Positions 49,657-59,027 of a stretch of 64,000 nt of DNA are shown in pieces. The notes beneath the pieces are model-generated. The model was not told the origin of the DNA. It was given only the letters and a program-made list of their open reading frames with translations, and did no database searches. The position numbers were made by a program, and so were the translations under genes. The stretch is from Nitrosomonas sp. (lineage in GTDB: Bacteria; Pseudomonadota; Gammaproteobacteria; Burkholderiales; Nitrosomonadaceae): the NCBI RefSeq assembly GCF_021731985.1, contig NZ_JAKFWH010000089.1, positions 34,317-98,316 on the forward strand, read 5' to 3'. Numbering within the stretch: position 1 is the first letter of the stretch; each line of letters begins with the position of its first letter.

Positions 49657-51456
49657 ATGAAAGTCACTATTGCCGCTTTGTTCGCCATCACCCTTGTCGC
49701 CTGCAGCTCTCATCCACTAGAAGCACCGTCGCCCCCGGCTTTTGTCAATGCAGTACCGGATAATTGGCTGCAGGCTCAAACCAAAAAATCTCAGGAAAAA
49801 GCCGACTATATTCAGTCTCATCAGACTGCTTATGATTGGTTCTCCAATTTTGCTTTCAGCGAAGTGGACGGTATTCCCTACATTGCGTTGAAGCTATTGC
49901 CCAAGCTGGCGCCGGAACTCTGGGGCAGCGAGGAAAATTTTCTCGATGCCGTGGGTTTGTTTATCGATGAGCGGCAGAAATCTTATCCGGCTGCACGCGG
50001 TATTGGTTTTAGCGGATTATCCCGGGCTGAGGCGCAAGGCAACATCGACTATGCCTCTTTTACATGCGGCGCCTGCCACATTGGCCGCGTGCGGCTGGAA
50101 AACGGCCAAATCGATTACCTGGACGGCGGATCGAATGCCACATTCAACATTGTGCAGTTCCGCGTCAGACTGTATCAAACCTTACAAAAAGCCTATGCGG
50201 GCGAATCCGGTGACAACAAATACCAGTTGTTAACACAGAAGTTACTAAGTGCATTGGATACAACGCATCAACAAAATCCAAATTATTTTTATAACAATTA
50301 TCAATCTGCCGGCAGAATCTTTGACGCTGACTACGAAGCCGCCCAGATCGCGCTCTTCAAGAAAAATGCTGCGCAAACAATCCAGAAATTCGCGCAACGG
50401 GCAGAAGCTGAATATGAAGGCTTCGGCGCATTGGTCGCAAAAAACTATGCGGGTTTTGAATCCGCCATGGTTGCGGGCTTTCCCGGCATGGCCGACGCCA
50501 CCGGATTGAGTGCTGTCAATGGTTATATTGGTTTGCGCAGCATCCCGATACTGAAATGGTTTGCCGGTATCAGCTTACCTCCGGAACCGGGCATTACTGA
50601 TTTTATGTCGGTATGGGAACAGGACAAACGGCGCGCCAGTTGGGATGAAAGCCATAAAAGACTCATTAATGGTGGCGGCCAGTGGAACGGCAATGTGCCC
50701 ATGCCCTTATACCGTAATTTAATTGCCATGTTGACCTTGGGTTTAGAAAAAACCGATGTGCGCAACGCTGTGTTTACCGAGGAACTACTGGATGGCTTAC
50801 CAGCCACTCCCTACCCTTTCGCTGTGGATATCAAGCTGGCCAAACAAGGAGAAACGTTATTTGCCGAACATTGCGCCGATTGCCATCAACTTAAAAACGG
50901 CAAAGTGTACGACACTCTCGGCACCAGCATGAAACGGGCTTACGTGGTCGGTGCGCTGTTAAACTATGCCGCCCGCAAAACGCTTTATGACAATTGCTCA
51001 CCGGATACGACAGTCAATCTGGGCGGCAAAGCCATTAAACCTTGCGCTGAATTTGACGGCGTTTCGTTAACCGGCAAAAAAGACCTGTTGATGTCACCCA
51101 AAGACGAACACCACGGCTACAATGCCCTCCCGTTAAGCGGCATCTGGGCGCAAGCACCGTATCTGCATAATGGCACCGTACCGACTGTTTATCACTTATT
51201 AGTACCGGATGAGCGCCCGGCCAGCTTTATCAAAAGCCGTCTGGATTATGACCAAAAATTTCTCGGCTTTTCTTGGGACCCGCAACAAGCAACCGGCCAA
51301 AACGAAGGTTACCCATTCCAAGCCAACGCTATTCCGGCTTTAAGCAATAAAGGCCATGACAAAGACATTGTGGAAGGCAAAAAAACTTATCGCCTCAACT
51401 GGTCCGGTGACAAACCAGGGGCTTGGGCGATTATTGAGTACATGAAGACGTTGTAA
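49657..51456 (+). CDS. Di-haem c-type cytochrome lipoprotein
   Basis: Lipobox 'ITLVACSS'; two CXXCH sites (CGACH, CADCH); 'LSGIWAQAPYLHNGTVPTVYHLL'. ORF extends to 49600. Confidence 0.85.
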   Translation: MKVTIAALFAITLVACSSHPLEAPSPPAFVNAVPDNWLQAQTKKSQEKADYIQSHQTAYDWFSNFAFSEVDGIPYIALKLLPKLAPELWGSEENFLDAVGLFIDERQKSYPAARGIGFSGLSRAEAQGNIDYASFTCGACHIGRVRLENGQIDYLDGGSNATFNIVQFRVRLYQTLQKAYAGESGDNKYQLLTQKLLSALDTTHQQNPNYFYNNYQSAGRIFDADYEAAQIALFKKNAAQTIQKFAQRAEAEYEGFGALVAKNYAGFESAMVAGFPGMADATGLSAVNGYIGLRSIPILKWFAGISLPPEPGITDFMSVWEQDKRRASWDESHKRLINGGGQWNGNVPMPLYRNLIAMLTLGLEKTDVRNAVFTEELLDGLPATPYPFAVDIKLAKQGETLFAEHCADCHQLKNGKVYDTLGTSMKRAYVVGALLNYAARKTLYDNCSPDTTVNLGGKAIKPCAEFDGVSLTGKKDLLMSPKDEHHGYNALPLSGIWAQAPYLHNGTVPTVYHLLVPDERPASFIKSRLDYDQKFLGFSWDPQQATGQNEGYPFQANAIPALSNKGHDKDIVEGKKTYRLNWSGDKPGAWAIIEYMKTL

Positions 51457-51486
51457 TTTTTTGACGAAACGCAAGTTATTCATCCA

Positions 51487-51603
51487 CTGAGGGATCTTCG
51501 GGTAACTGTCATTTCGTGCGTAGCGAGAAATCTATCGTGTTGATTGCAAGGATTCCTCACCGTGTTCGGAATGACAAATGAGGATTACTCAGCGGTTTCT
51601 TAA
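51487..51603 (+). mobile_element. MITE-like palindromic element, copy B
   Basis: AACTGTCATTTCGTGCGTAGCGAGAAATCTATCGTGTTGATTGCAAGGATTCCTCACCGTGTTCGGAATGACA; similar to copies A and C. Confidence 0.75.
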
Positions 51604-51617
51604 CAAAAGGAGTCATC

Positions 51618-52052
51618 ATGCCAAACCCATTGATTCAACCCTACCTAATGTTCGGCGGCCGCTGCGAAGAGGCGCTCGAATTCTATCGCAGCGCGCTCGG
51701 CGCGCAAGTAGAAATGCTCTTGCGCTTCAAAGACAATCCGGAACCGCCACCACCGGGGATGCTGCCGCCGGGATTTGAAAATAAAGTGATGCACGCCGGT
51801 TTCCGCATCGGCGACAACGTGCTGATGGCTTCGGACGGTTGCGAAGAAGGGCAGCGCTACAGCGGATTCTCGCTGTCAATTGCGGCTGCCACCGAAGCCG
51901 AAGCGGATCGCTTCTTCACCGCACTATCCGACGGCGGTCAGGTGCAAATGCCACTAGCCAAAACATTCTGGTCGCCGCGTTTCGGCATGCTCACTGACCG
52001 TTTTGGTATCAGTTGGATGATCAATGTCGTCACATCCGAATGCACCAAATGA
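51618..52052 (+). CDS. PhnB-like VOC family protein
   Basis: 'IQPYLMFGGRCEEALEFYRSALGAQVEMLLRFKDNPEPP...MHAGFRIGDNVLMASDG...RFGMLTDRFGISWMINV'. Confidence 0.95.
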   Translation: MPNPLIQPYLMFGGRCEEALEFYRSALGAQVEMLLRFKDNPEPPPPGMLPPGFENKVMHAGFRIGDNVLMASDGCEEGQRYSGFSLSIAAATEAEADRFFTALSDGGQVQMPLAKTFWSPRFGMLTDRFGISWMINVVTSECTK

Positions 52053-52270
52053 AATCACGTATCTCGATTATTGGCAGCGCAATGGCAGCATTATTATTAG
52101 CCGGAACCGGCTGCACCACCCAGCAACTCTACAATACCGGGCAGGCGTGGCAGCGGAATGAATGTAATCGCCTGATGGATCAACAGGAACGCAGTCGCTG
52201 CCTATCGAGTACCAGCACTTCGTATGAGGCGTACAAGCAACAATCCGGAACCGGAAGCGAATCGAAATGA
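52049..52270 (+). CDS. Small lipoprotein
   Basis: MKSRISIIGSAMAALLLAGTGCTTQQ lipobox; start overlaps the preceding stop (ATGA). Confidence 0.75.
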   Translation: MKSRISIIGSAMAALLLAGTGCTTQQLYNTGQAWQRNECNRLMDQQERSRCLSSTSTSYEAYKQQSGTGSESK

Positions 52271-52629
52271 CAACTCTCATCCGCTTCGACAAGCTGACCG
52301 AACAACAGCTATGGGACATCGCCAACCCGATCATGGACAACCTGATGGATGCCTCAATCCAACTCGACTATGCCAGGCATGTCCAGGATTTTACTGGCCG
52401 GATGAAAGCCATCGTTACCCCGGTGTATTTTCAACACGTCTGCCAGCAGTACCAAGCCGAAAAAGGCTATTTTTCTAACCGCGTCCCGGTCGCTGTTTTC
52501 AGGCGCCCGGACTCGGCAGCCATTGTGTGGAAACAATCGTTCACGAAAATGCCGGGTGAATTTATCGCGGAAATGGTGCTGGTGCATCGGGATGGCCGGT
52601 ATTTAGTGGATCATGCGATGGTGTTTTGA
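52267..52629 (+). CDS. Hypothetical protein
   Basis: 120 aa, translationally coupled to the preceding ORF (ATGA overlap). Confidence 0.7.
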   Translation: MTTLIRFDKLTEQQLWDIANPIMDNLMDASIQLDYARHVQDFTGRMKAIVTPVYFQHVCQQYQAEKGYFSNRVPVAVFRRPDSAAIVWKQSFTKMPGEFIAEMVLVHRDGRYLVDHAMVF

Positions 52630-52778
52630 GCAACCACTTGATTTGATAATATGATGAAAGCTCAATTATCCATTCCATAAGAATTAAGGAAAAAACGTGA
52701 ATCCTACCCTGATAGACCTCATTCTTGACGTAATATATTGCGTCATTCCGGACGTCTAATTCCAGTTAAGCGTCGATT

Positions 52779-53555
52779 ATGCGACTCTCGCGTGAAGTAC
52801 CAGATCATTTGGTCAAGGAAGTAGGCCAAACAGAACAAATTTGCATGGAGTTCGCGCGTGGCGTTGTTTTCCTCGCGTTGGATAATTCGAGAGATCCGAC
52901 GTTTCCAAGAAATCATCTGCTGGCATGTATAGCCGATGATTTTCTAGAAACCGCGGTTACACTATCAATTATGGCTCGCGAAGGTATACACAACGCGTGT
53001 CGCCGAGAGCTCAGGTCTCTCTTGGAGATGTCGATTAAGCTTGCCTTTGTTCAGCAAGCTTCAGTTGCGTCCTCTACTGAAGAAAAGATGACGTTGTTTC
53101 GCCGGGAACTTGATTCGCCTAACATCTCCCTCCGGAAGCGTATCAATCTCTCGTTACTACCCGAACCTCAACGGGAACCCTTTTGTGAGCATGTAGGCCG
53201 TCTATACGGCGAATCCTCCAATTATGTCCATCTGACCACAATCCAGGTTCAACGGAAGCTGGAGCAAATCGACAGTGGTCGAAAGTCAGGGGTAGAGACA
53301 CTTGAGGAAGTTGCGGCGCTTAATCACGAAATCCATCGTAACCTTGCCGCAGCCTTTGTCTTTGTTTCGCATTCGGTACCATCGTTCGCAGTGGGTGACC
53401 TTTTTCTTTCACCTGATGGGTTGAGCCACATTTGGCAGTTGGGCACTGATAAATACATTGCGTACCTTGATGAACACTTTGATTACAAGCATGAACGCCA
53501 ATCAATACTTGATAAAGTTAAAGAAGAACGCTGGTCAAAGGTCGTCGACGCCTAA
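52779..53555 (+). CDS. Hypothetical protein, DUF5677-like
   Basis: 258 aa, largely helical; 'LLEMSIKLAFVQQ', 'LYGESSNYVHLTT' pattern. Confidence 0.55.
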   Translation: MRLSREVPDHLVKEVGQTEQICMEFARGVVFLALDNSRDPTFPRNHLLACIADDFLETAVTLSIMAREGIHNACRRELRSLLEMSIKLAFVQQASVASSTEEKMTLFRRELDSPNISLRKRINLSLLPEPQREPFCEHVGRLYGESSNYVHLTTIQVQRKLEQIDSGRKSGVETLEEVAALNHEIHRNLAAAFVFVSHSVPSFAVGDLFLSPDGLSHIWQLGTDKYIAYLDEHFDYKHERQSILDKVKEERWSKVVDA

Positions 53556-53561
53556 CATGAA

Positions 53562-53725
53562 ACAGATGATCGCTATCTATGATGTCTAGGAGACCCACCG
53601 CCATGACCACCACCACCATGACCTCTACTGAGTAATATCGCAGCAGCGACGATCACAACAATGACAGCGACTGCGATTACTTTATTCTGTCAGCGATCAA
53701 TCTGAATCAGGACTGAATGAAAAAA
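53562..53725 (-). pseudogene. Internally deleted copy of the FecR-like gene
   Basis: 53562-53685 resembles about 55379-55505; the adjoining 'agcgatcaatctgaatcaggactgaatga' matches about 56315-56341, so both ends of the 55403-56410 gene are joined. Confidence 0.75.
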
Positions 53726-53897
53726 CTGAACAAGAAATTGTTTTTGCTGCACCACAACAGCAACTTGTGGACGGAATATGTAGAGAAGAGTGGCTAGTCT
53801 TTTGATTGCCAGCATGAGGGGTAAAAGACAGAGTTGACATTGCGATGCATTGCATGTTTGAATACTGTTCAAATATCATTTATGGAGTCATTCGAAC

Positions 53898-54503
53898 ATG
53901 TCAAATCGTGGCGGGAAAAGGGAAAATGCAGGAAGGCCACGCGGCCAGGGAAAATTTGGCGAGCCGACTGTTTCAATACGCATACCGGAAAGTCAGGGAG
54001 CTACCATCAAAAATTTTCTTGACGCATACCAGCGTAAAAGAACAGGCTCCGGTGATGAAGAATCCAATGTGGATGAGTTTCTTATTCCCACCATTAGCGA
54101 TCAACCGACCTTGTTACCGCTTTTTTCCACCAAAGTGGCGGCAGGTTTCCCCAGTCCGGCGGATGATCATATCGAGAAAAGCCTCGATGTCAGTGAATTT
54201 CTGATCGATCATGCTGCGTCGACGTTCTTCGTTACGATTAAGGGAGATTCGATGATTGATGTCGGTTTACTGCCAGACGATAAAGTTGTGGTAGATAGAT
54301 CAAAGACACCAGGCATCGGTGACATTGTGCTTGCAGTGGTTGACCGTGAATTTACCATCAAAATCTTTGATTACGGGGCGAACAAAATGCCAAGGCTGAT
54401 GCCAGCCAATTCATCAGGTGCTTACAAACCCATTTACATTCGTCCAGATATGCAGTTTGAGATTTTTGGTGTAGTAACAGGATCATTCCGGCGCTTCAAA
54501 TAG
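53898..54503 (+). CDS. umuD: UmuD-like LexA/S24 family protein with N-terminal extension
   Basis: '[83 protein letters not shown]'. Confidence 0.92.
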   Translation: MSNRGGKRENAGRPRGQGKFGEPTVSIRIPESQGATIKNFLDAYQRKRTGSGDEESNVDEFLIPTISDQPTLLPLFSTKVAAGFPSPADDHIEKSLDVSEFLIDHAASTFFVTIKGDSMIDVGLLPDDKVVVDRSKTPGIGDIVLAVVDREFTIKIFDYGANKMPRLMPANSSGAYKPIYIRPDMQFEIFGVVTGSFRRFK

Positions 54504-54505
54504 TC

Positions 54506-54703
54506 ATGCGTAACATCGCCCTCATTGATGTTAACAATTTCTATGTGGTCTGCGAGTGGGTATTTAATCCCAAGCTTGAGGGTGTGCCGGTTGTGGTCCT
54601 ATCCAACAATGACGGTTGTGCGGTAGCCAGAAGCAATGAAGTAAAAGCGCTAGGTGGATGGGTCAACCGTGGTTCCTGTTAAAGGATCTGGCACGCAAGC
54701 ATG
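54506..54703 (+). pseudogene. umuC: Truncated, frameshifted umuC remnant
   Basis: [50 protein letters not shown] then a frameshift to stop at 54682; '[16 protein letters not shown]' continues in another frame and then homology ends. Confidence 0.9.
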
Positions 54704-54829
54704 GGGAGGCGTACGATTAGGCTGGCATCCGAACTTAACAGCGTTATTGTAATGTAGTATAAAATCGAATTGAGAAATGCCCTACCTCCACATAGCAGTA
54801 TTGTGGTCACATAGTTATAAGGAACCAAT

Positions 54830-55153
54830 ATGTCCCGATCACTTTTTATTCTTATCATCTTTGTCATAATGCTTCAAGGTTGTGCTTCATCCAGAGAAGT
54901 GTTTCTGGCTGACGGGACCAAAGGGCATAACATCAACTGCAGTGGCTCTGGAATGAACTATAGCAACTGTCTTGAGAAAGCGGGGGAAATCTGTGGTGCA
55001 AGTGGGTATCACCTATTGAATCAGCAAGGTGATGTTGTCCCTTTCTCTCAAGCAATCCGTGAGTTTGGCGCAAACACACCATCAGCATCAGTCGGATATT
55101 TGACATCTTCGGGTTCAATAGTCACCCGTAATCTATTTATCAAATGCAAATAA
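54830..55153 (+). CDS. Small lipoprotein
   Basis: MSRSLFILIIFVIMLQGCASSREVF lipobox. Confidence 0.7.
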   Translation: MSRSLFILIIFVIMLQGCASSREVFLADGTKGHNINCSGSGMNYSNCLEKAGEICGASGYHLLNQQGDVVPFSQAIREFGANTPSASVGYLTSSGSIVTRNLFIKCK

Positions 55154-55166
55154 AAGAGAGCAACTT

Positions 55167-55316
55167 ATGAAAGTTGAAGTGACAGTCGAATTAGACATCA
55201 ATTTATATAAAACCAGTATTGCAGACATAAAGAAATTATTGGAAGAAATGATGGATCCGAAAAAATTCGATGCTCTGGAAACGATAACTATTAAAGATAT
55301 AAAAATAGGCAAATAG
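55167..55316 (+). CDS. Small hypothetical protein (49 aa)
   Basis: Hand translation MKVEVTVELDINLYKTSIADIKKLLEEMMDPKKFDALETITIKDIKIGK, preceded by GAGAG ribosome-site-like sequence. Confidence 0.45.
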   Translation: MKVEVTVELDINLYKTSIADIKKLLEEMMDPKKFDALETITIKDIKIGK

Positions 55317-55402
55317 ATTATCTCTCAAAGAGAGATTTTATCGCAGCAAACGGGGGCGCGAGCAAAGAAATGAATAGGTAACGTGAGACAGATGATCGCT
55401 AT

Positions 55403-56410
55403 CTAGCGATGCCCAGGAAAACTACTACCACGACCGCCACCACCATGACCTCTACTGAGTAGTATCGCAGCAGCGACGATGGCAACAGTGACAGCGACTG
55501 CGATGACTTTATTCCAATCAATGACTTTCTTATAAAGCTGGAAATCCCCTCTCCAGCGAATGCGCTGCCAGACTTCGTCCGGGGTAACCGGATAAGGGCG
55601 GTTGATCGCGTCATGGGTAATAATAATTCCGTGATCTGCTCTGACGTCAATGGATTGCGTGGCATCTTCCAGCAATATGACCTTGATCACGCCACTGAGT
55701 ACCAAGACTTCTGTTTGATGTTGCGACACACTGATATGCAGGATAGCGTCCTTGGCTTGTATCCTTGCATGCAGGGTTTCAATGTTTTGCTGGCAATCCG
55801 ATGTATCCGCATAAGCATTACCCACATTAAATCTATCGACGCGTATCAAGCAGGATGAATCCAATGCTTTGAATTCAACGCGCGCACTGCTTTGAGGACC
55901 CGTGCTCACAAACGAATTATTCTTTACTTTCGCAGCAATCTTTACTCGCGCGCCATTGAGTAAAGCGCTTTTGCCCGATGCGTACATGGAACCGATAACT
56001 GCATTATCAGTACCGGCGTTGTGATGAACACGAAAACCTGTATTTTCACTTTGTTCCAAAAAACCGTCCCTTTCAGCAAAATTTCTATCCTGGATGGGCA
56101 CTGTTTTACAACTCGCCAGTAGCAAAATGGCTATGAGCAGTAGCAGCAGCCCTTTATTGCCTGACAAATTAAAAGAAAAAGGTATGAACCATTGATAGCG
56201 TCTCGAGCAAATACCCCTTATCTTGCAGGAGATTGGTCTGTTTTTTGTGGTGCCCATTTTGCTTCTCCTTTCAGTAGTTCGTTCCGAGTGGATTCCTGAT
56301 GGGATCACTGTACAGCGATCAATCTGAATCAGGACTGAATGAAGAATCAGCGCGGTCAAAACAGGCTTTCCGGCTGCCGCTCCGGCAATTATTGCCGCTT
56401 TTTCCAACAA
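55403..56410 (-). CDS. FecR-like protein with glycine-rich C-terminus (start codon uncertain)
   Basis: 'GSMYASGKSALLNGARVKIAAKVKNNSFVSTGPQSSARVEFKALDSSCLIRVDRF...QTEVLVLSGVIKVIL'; TM segment then GHGGGGRGSSFPGHR; internal lipobox-like LLASC. Confidence 0.6.
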   Translation of the reverse strand: MLEKAAIIAGAAAGKPVLTALILHSVLIQIDRCTVIPSGIHSERTTERRSKMGTTKNRPISCKIRGICSRRYQWFIPFSFNLSGNKGLLLLLIAILLLASCKTVPIQDRNFAERDGFLEQSENTGFRVHHNAGTDNAVIGSMYASGKSALLNGARVKIAAKVKNNSFVSTGPQSSARVEFKALDSSCLIRVDRFNVGNAYADTSDCQQNIETLHARIQAKDAILHISVSQHQTEVLVLSGVIKVILLEDATQSIDVRADHGIIITHDAINRPYPVTPDEVWQRIRWRGDFQLYKKVIDWNKVIAVAVTVAIVAAAILLSRGHGGGGRGSSFPGHR

Positions 56411-56473
56411 TGTCTGTCGAATGCAGGATATGTCATTTAAGTATCGCCTTTCAAATACCGTAAATAGTTTGAC

Positions 56474-56591
56474 TTAAGGAGCCTCTGAATAACTGTCATT
56501 TCGAGTACAGCGAGAAATCTATACTGTTGATTTACAAAGATTCCTCATCACGTCCGGAATGACAAAGATAGGTTATTCAGAGATTCCTTAA
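56474..56591 (+). mobile_element. MITE-like palindromic element, copy C, with near-perfect terminal inverted repeats
   Basis: TTAAGGAGCCTCTGAATAAC at the left, GTTATTCAGAGATTCCTTAA at the right (20 bp, 2 mismatches); internal TGTCATTTCG...CGGAATGACA. Confidence 0.85.
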
Positions 56592-56710
56592 TGTTGTTGG
56601 CACGATGGTTGCTATTCCAAGACTATCGTCGCGGTGACTACAGGCTCCCGGCAACCAAAGTGGCAGCTCCAGACGGAGCGCTGATTGTTAACAAACACGG
56701 AGATTTTCTC

Positions 56711-57355
56711 ATGACAATTTCATTTAACCCACAAGTGCAATTAAATCATCTTTCTCAGTTGAATCAGACACAGCGAGCGCAGCAATCCGGTGCCGTCACG
56801 CCAGGCCCAAGCAATACTGCTCCACTCCCACCGCCCGCTAATACCAACGCGACAACTAACCCCGCCGCTGCAGCAGGCTTCGGACAGGTGAGAGCCGATG
56901 CGCTGGAGCGGATCGATTATTTGAAGGATCGGGTAAATACTCGTGTCGATACGTTGGTCACCGGAGCCACTGCTCAAGGCCGCGACCAATTGGCTGCGGG
57001 CTTAGAAGGGTACCGCACACGCGTCCTCGATGGGCTGGATAATGCCGCCGGACGTATCGAGTCGCAGGGGGCGCGAGTAAGCGATAGATTGTCCGAGCGT
57101 CTCGATAAGGTCACGACGCGTGTTAACGATTTACTCACAACCATCACGGAGCGTGCAGACGCTCATCAAGGCGCTACGCCAAGATTGGATGCTAGAGCGG
57201 ATACACTCACTAACAACCTTGAGCGCCTGACGAGCCATATCACCCAGCGCTTAGATAATATTGACCAATCGATCTACAACCACCAAGGCAATCCGGCCGG
57301 TATAGTGCCATCGGATGCCACGAGCGAAACATCGTTAATTGATTCCATCGCTTAA
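56711..57355 (+). CDS. Hypothetical coiled-coil-like protein
   Basis: MTISFNPQVQLNHLSQ...; heptad-like repeats (RIDYLKDRVNTRVDTL, RLSERLDKVTTRVNDLL, NNLERLTSHITQRLDNID). ORF track starts inside the upstream MITE at 56591. Confidence 0.7.
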   Translation: MTISFNPQVQLNHLSQLNQTQRAQQSGAVTPGPSNTAPLPPPANTNATTNPAAAAGFGQVRADALERIDYLKDRVNTRVDTLVTGATAQGRDQLAAGLEGYRTRVLDGLDNAAGRIESQGARVSDRLSERLDKVTTRVNDLLTTITERADAHQGATPRLDARADTLTNNLERLTSHITQRLDNIDQSIYNHQGNPAGIVPSDATSETSLIDSIA

Positions 57356-57376
57356 GCAAATACTGTTCACACACTG

Positions 57377-57402
57377 ACAGCCCTCTTCGGAGGGCTGTTT
57401 TG
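57377..57402 (+). terminator. Rho-independent terminator
   Basis: ACAGCCCTC-TTCG-GAGGGCTGT followed by TTTGTTT. Confidence 0.9.
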
Positions 57403-57699
57403 TTTGGAGCGCCGGATAGCCTGCCGGAAGCACTGTACAAGCCTACCGGTCATCTTCCATCATTCAGCACACTCCTAACACTGGAAGGTGCTTCGCTGTT
57501 GCCACTAATCAATAACTGAACAGAATCAATAGAGGAACAATCATTTCAGCCGGATCGACTTATCCACAGTGGTGTAGTACGCTATGTCGCGATAACGCCT
57601 GGTCAATTTAAACCCGGCGCCAACAATATAACTATCATCTTGTACTATAATTCCGAACTACTTACCGTTTAATACCGATTCCCTATTAAAATTAATCCA

Positions 57700-58965
57700 A
57701 TGGATACCACTGACATCAGAAGTTACATGCAATCCGTCGGCCAGGAAGCACGCATGGCTTCGCGTTTGGTCGCAAAAGCGGACACGGCGGCGAAGAATCG
57801 TGCACTGACTGCGATGGCGGATGCCATCCGGCGGGATGAGCAACTATTATTAGCAGCCAATGCCAAAGATCTGGACAATGCACGCGCTAAAGGCTTGGAA
57901 GCTTCGATGATCGATCGTTTGACTTTGTCGGCTAAGGGCGTAGCGACAATGGCAGAAGGCTTGTTGCAGATTGCAGCACTGGCTGATCCGGTGGGCGAGA
58001 TCAGTGGATTGAATTACCGTCCTTCCGGCATACAAGTGGGAAAAATGCGCGTGCCTTTGGGTGTGATCGGCATTATTTATGAAGCACGCCCGAATGTAAC
58101 GGCGGATGCCGCAGGACTATGCCTGAAAGCAGGAAACGCCGCCATTTTGCGCGGCGGATCGGAGGCGATTCATAGCAATCAGGCGATTGCCGCGTGTGTC
58201 AAAGAAGGATTAAGACTGGCCGGTTTACCGGAAACGGCGGTGCAAGTGATTGAAACCACCGATCGCGCAGCGGTGGGGGAATTGATCACGATGAAAGATT
58301 TTGTCGATGTGATTGTGCCGCGCGGCGGCAAGGGATTGATCGAACGGATTGCCAATGAAGCGCGCATCCCGGTGATCAAGCACCTGGATGGCGTATGCCA
58401 TGTGTACATTGACGATCAGGCGGATTTTGATAAAGCCATCAAAATTGCCGACAATGCCAAGACGCAGCGTTATGGCACCTGCAATACGATGGAAACATTG
58501 CTGATCCATGCAGGCATTGCACAGAAAATACTGCCCGCGCTGAGCAAGATTTATTTTGATAAGGGTGTTGAATTACGCGGTGATGCAGCAGCACGCGGCA
58601 TCATTCCACAAATGAATGCCGCCACTGAGCAGGACTGGTATGAAGAATATCTGGCACCGATTTTGAGCATCCGCATTGTCGATGGACTGGATCAGGCGAT
58701 TGATCACATCACGAAATACGGCTCGCAACATACCGATGCGATTGTCACGGAAAACTATACGCGTGCACGCCGTTTTCTGCGAGAAGTGGATTCCAGCTCG
58801 GTGATGGTCAATACCACGACGCGTTTTGCCGATGGATTCGAATACGGTCTGGGGGCTGAAATCGGCATTTCGACCGACAAAATCCATGCACGCGGTCCGG
58901 TCGGCTTGGAAGGATTGACCAGTCAAAAATTTGTCGTGCTGGGCGACGGTCAGCTTAGACAGTAA
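57700..58965 (+). CDS. proA: Gamma-glutamyl phosphate reductase
   Basis: '[39 protein letters not shown]', '[13 protein letters not shown]', '[36 protein letters not shown]'. Confidence 0.97.
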   Translation: MDTTDIRSYMQSVGQEARMASRLVAKADTAAKNRALTAMADAIRRDEQLLLAANAKDLDNARAKGLEASMIDRLTLSAKGVATMAEGLLQIAALADPVGEISGLNYRPSGIQVGKMRVPLGVIGIIYEARPNVTADAAGLCLKAGNAAILRGGSEAIHSNQAIAACVKEGLRLAGLPETAVQVIETTDRAAVGELITMKDFVDVIVPRGGKGLIERIANEARIPVIKHLDGVCHVYIDDQADFDKAIKIADNAKTQRYGTCNTMETLLIHAGIAQKILPALSKIYFDKGVELRGDAAARGIIPQMNAATEQDWYEEYLAPILSIRIVDGLDQAIDHITKYGSQHTDAIVTENYTRARRFLREVDSSSVMVNTTTRFADGFEYGLGAEIGISTDKIHARGPVGLEGLTSQKFVVLGDGQLRQ

Positions 58966-59027
58966 TCTGCTTTAAACATACTCATATAGAACGAGTGCCC
59001 GGCACTCAATTCACTCCAAAGGCCGTT

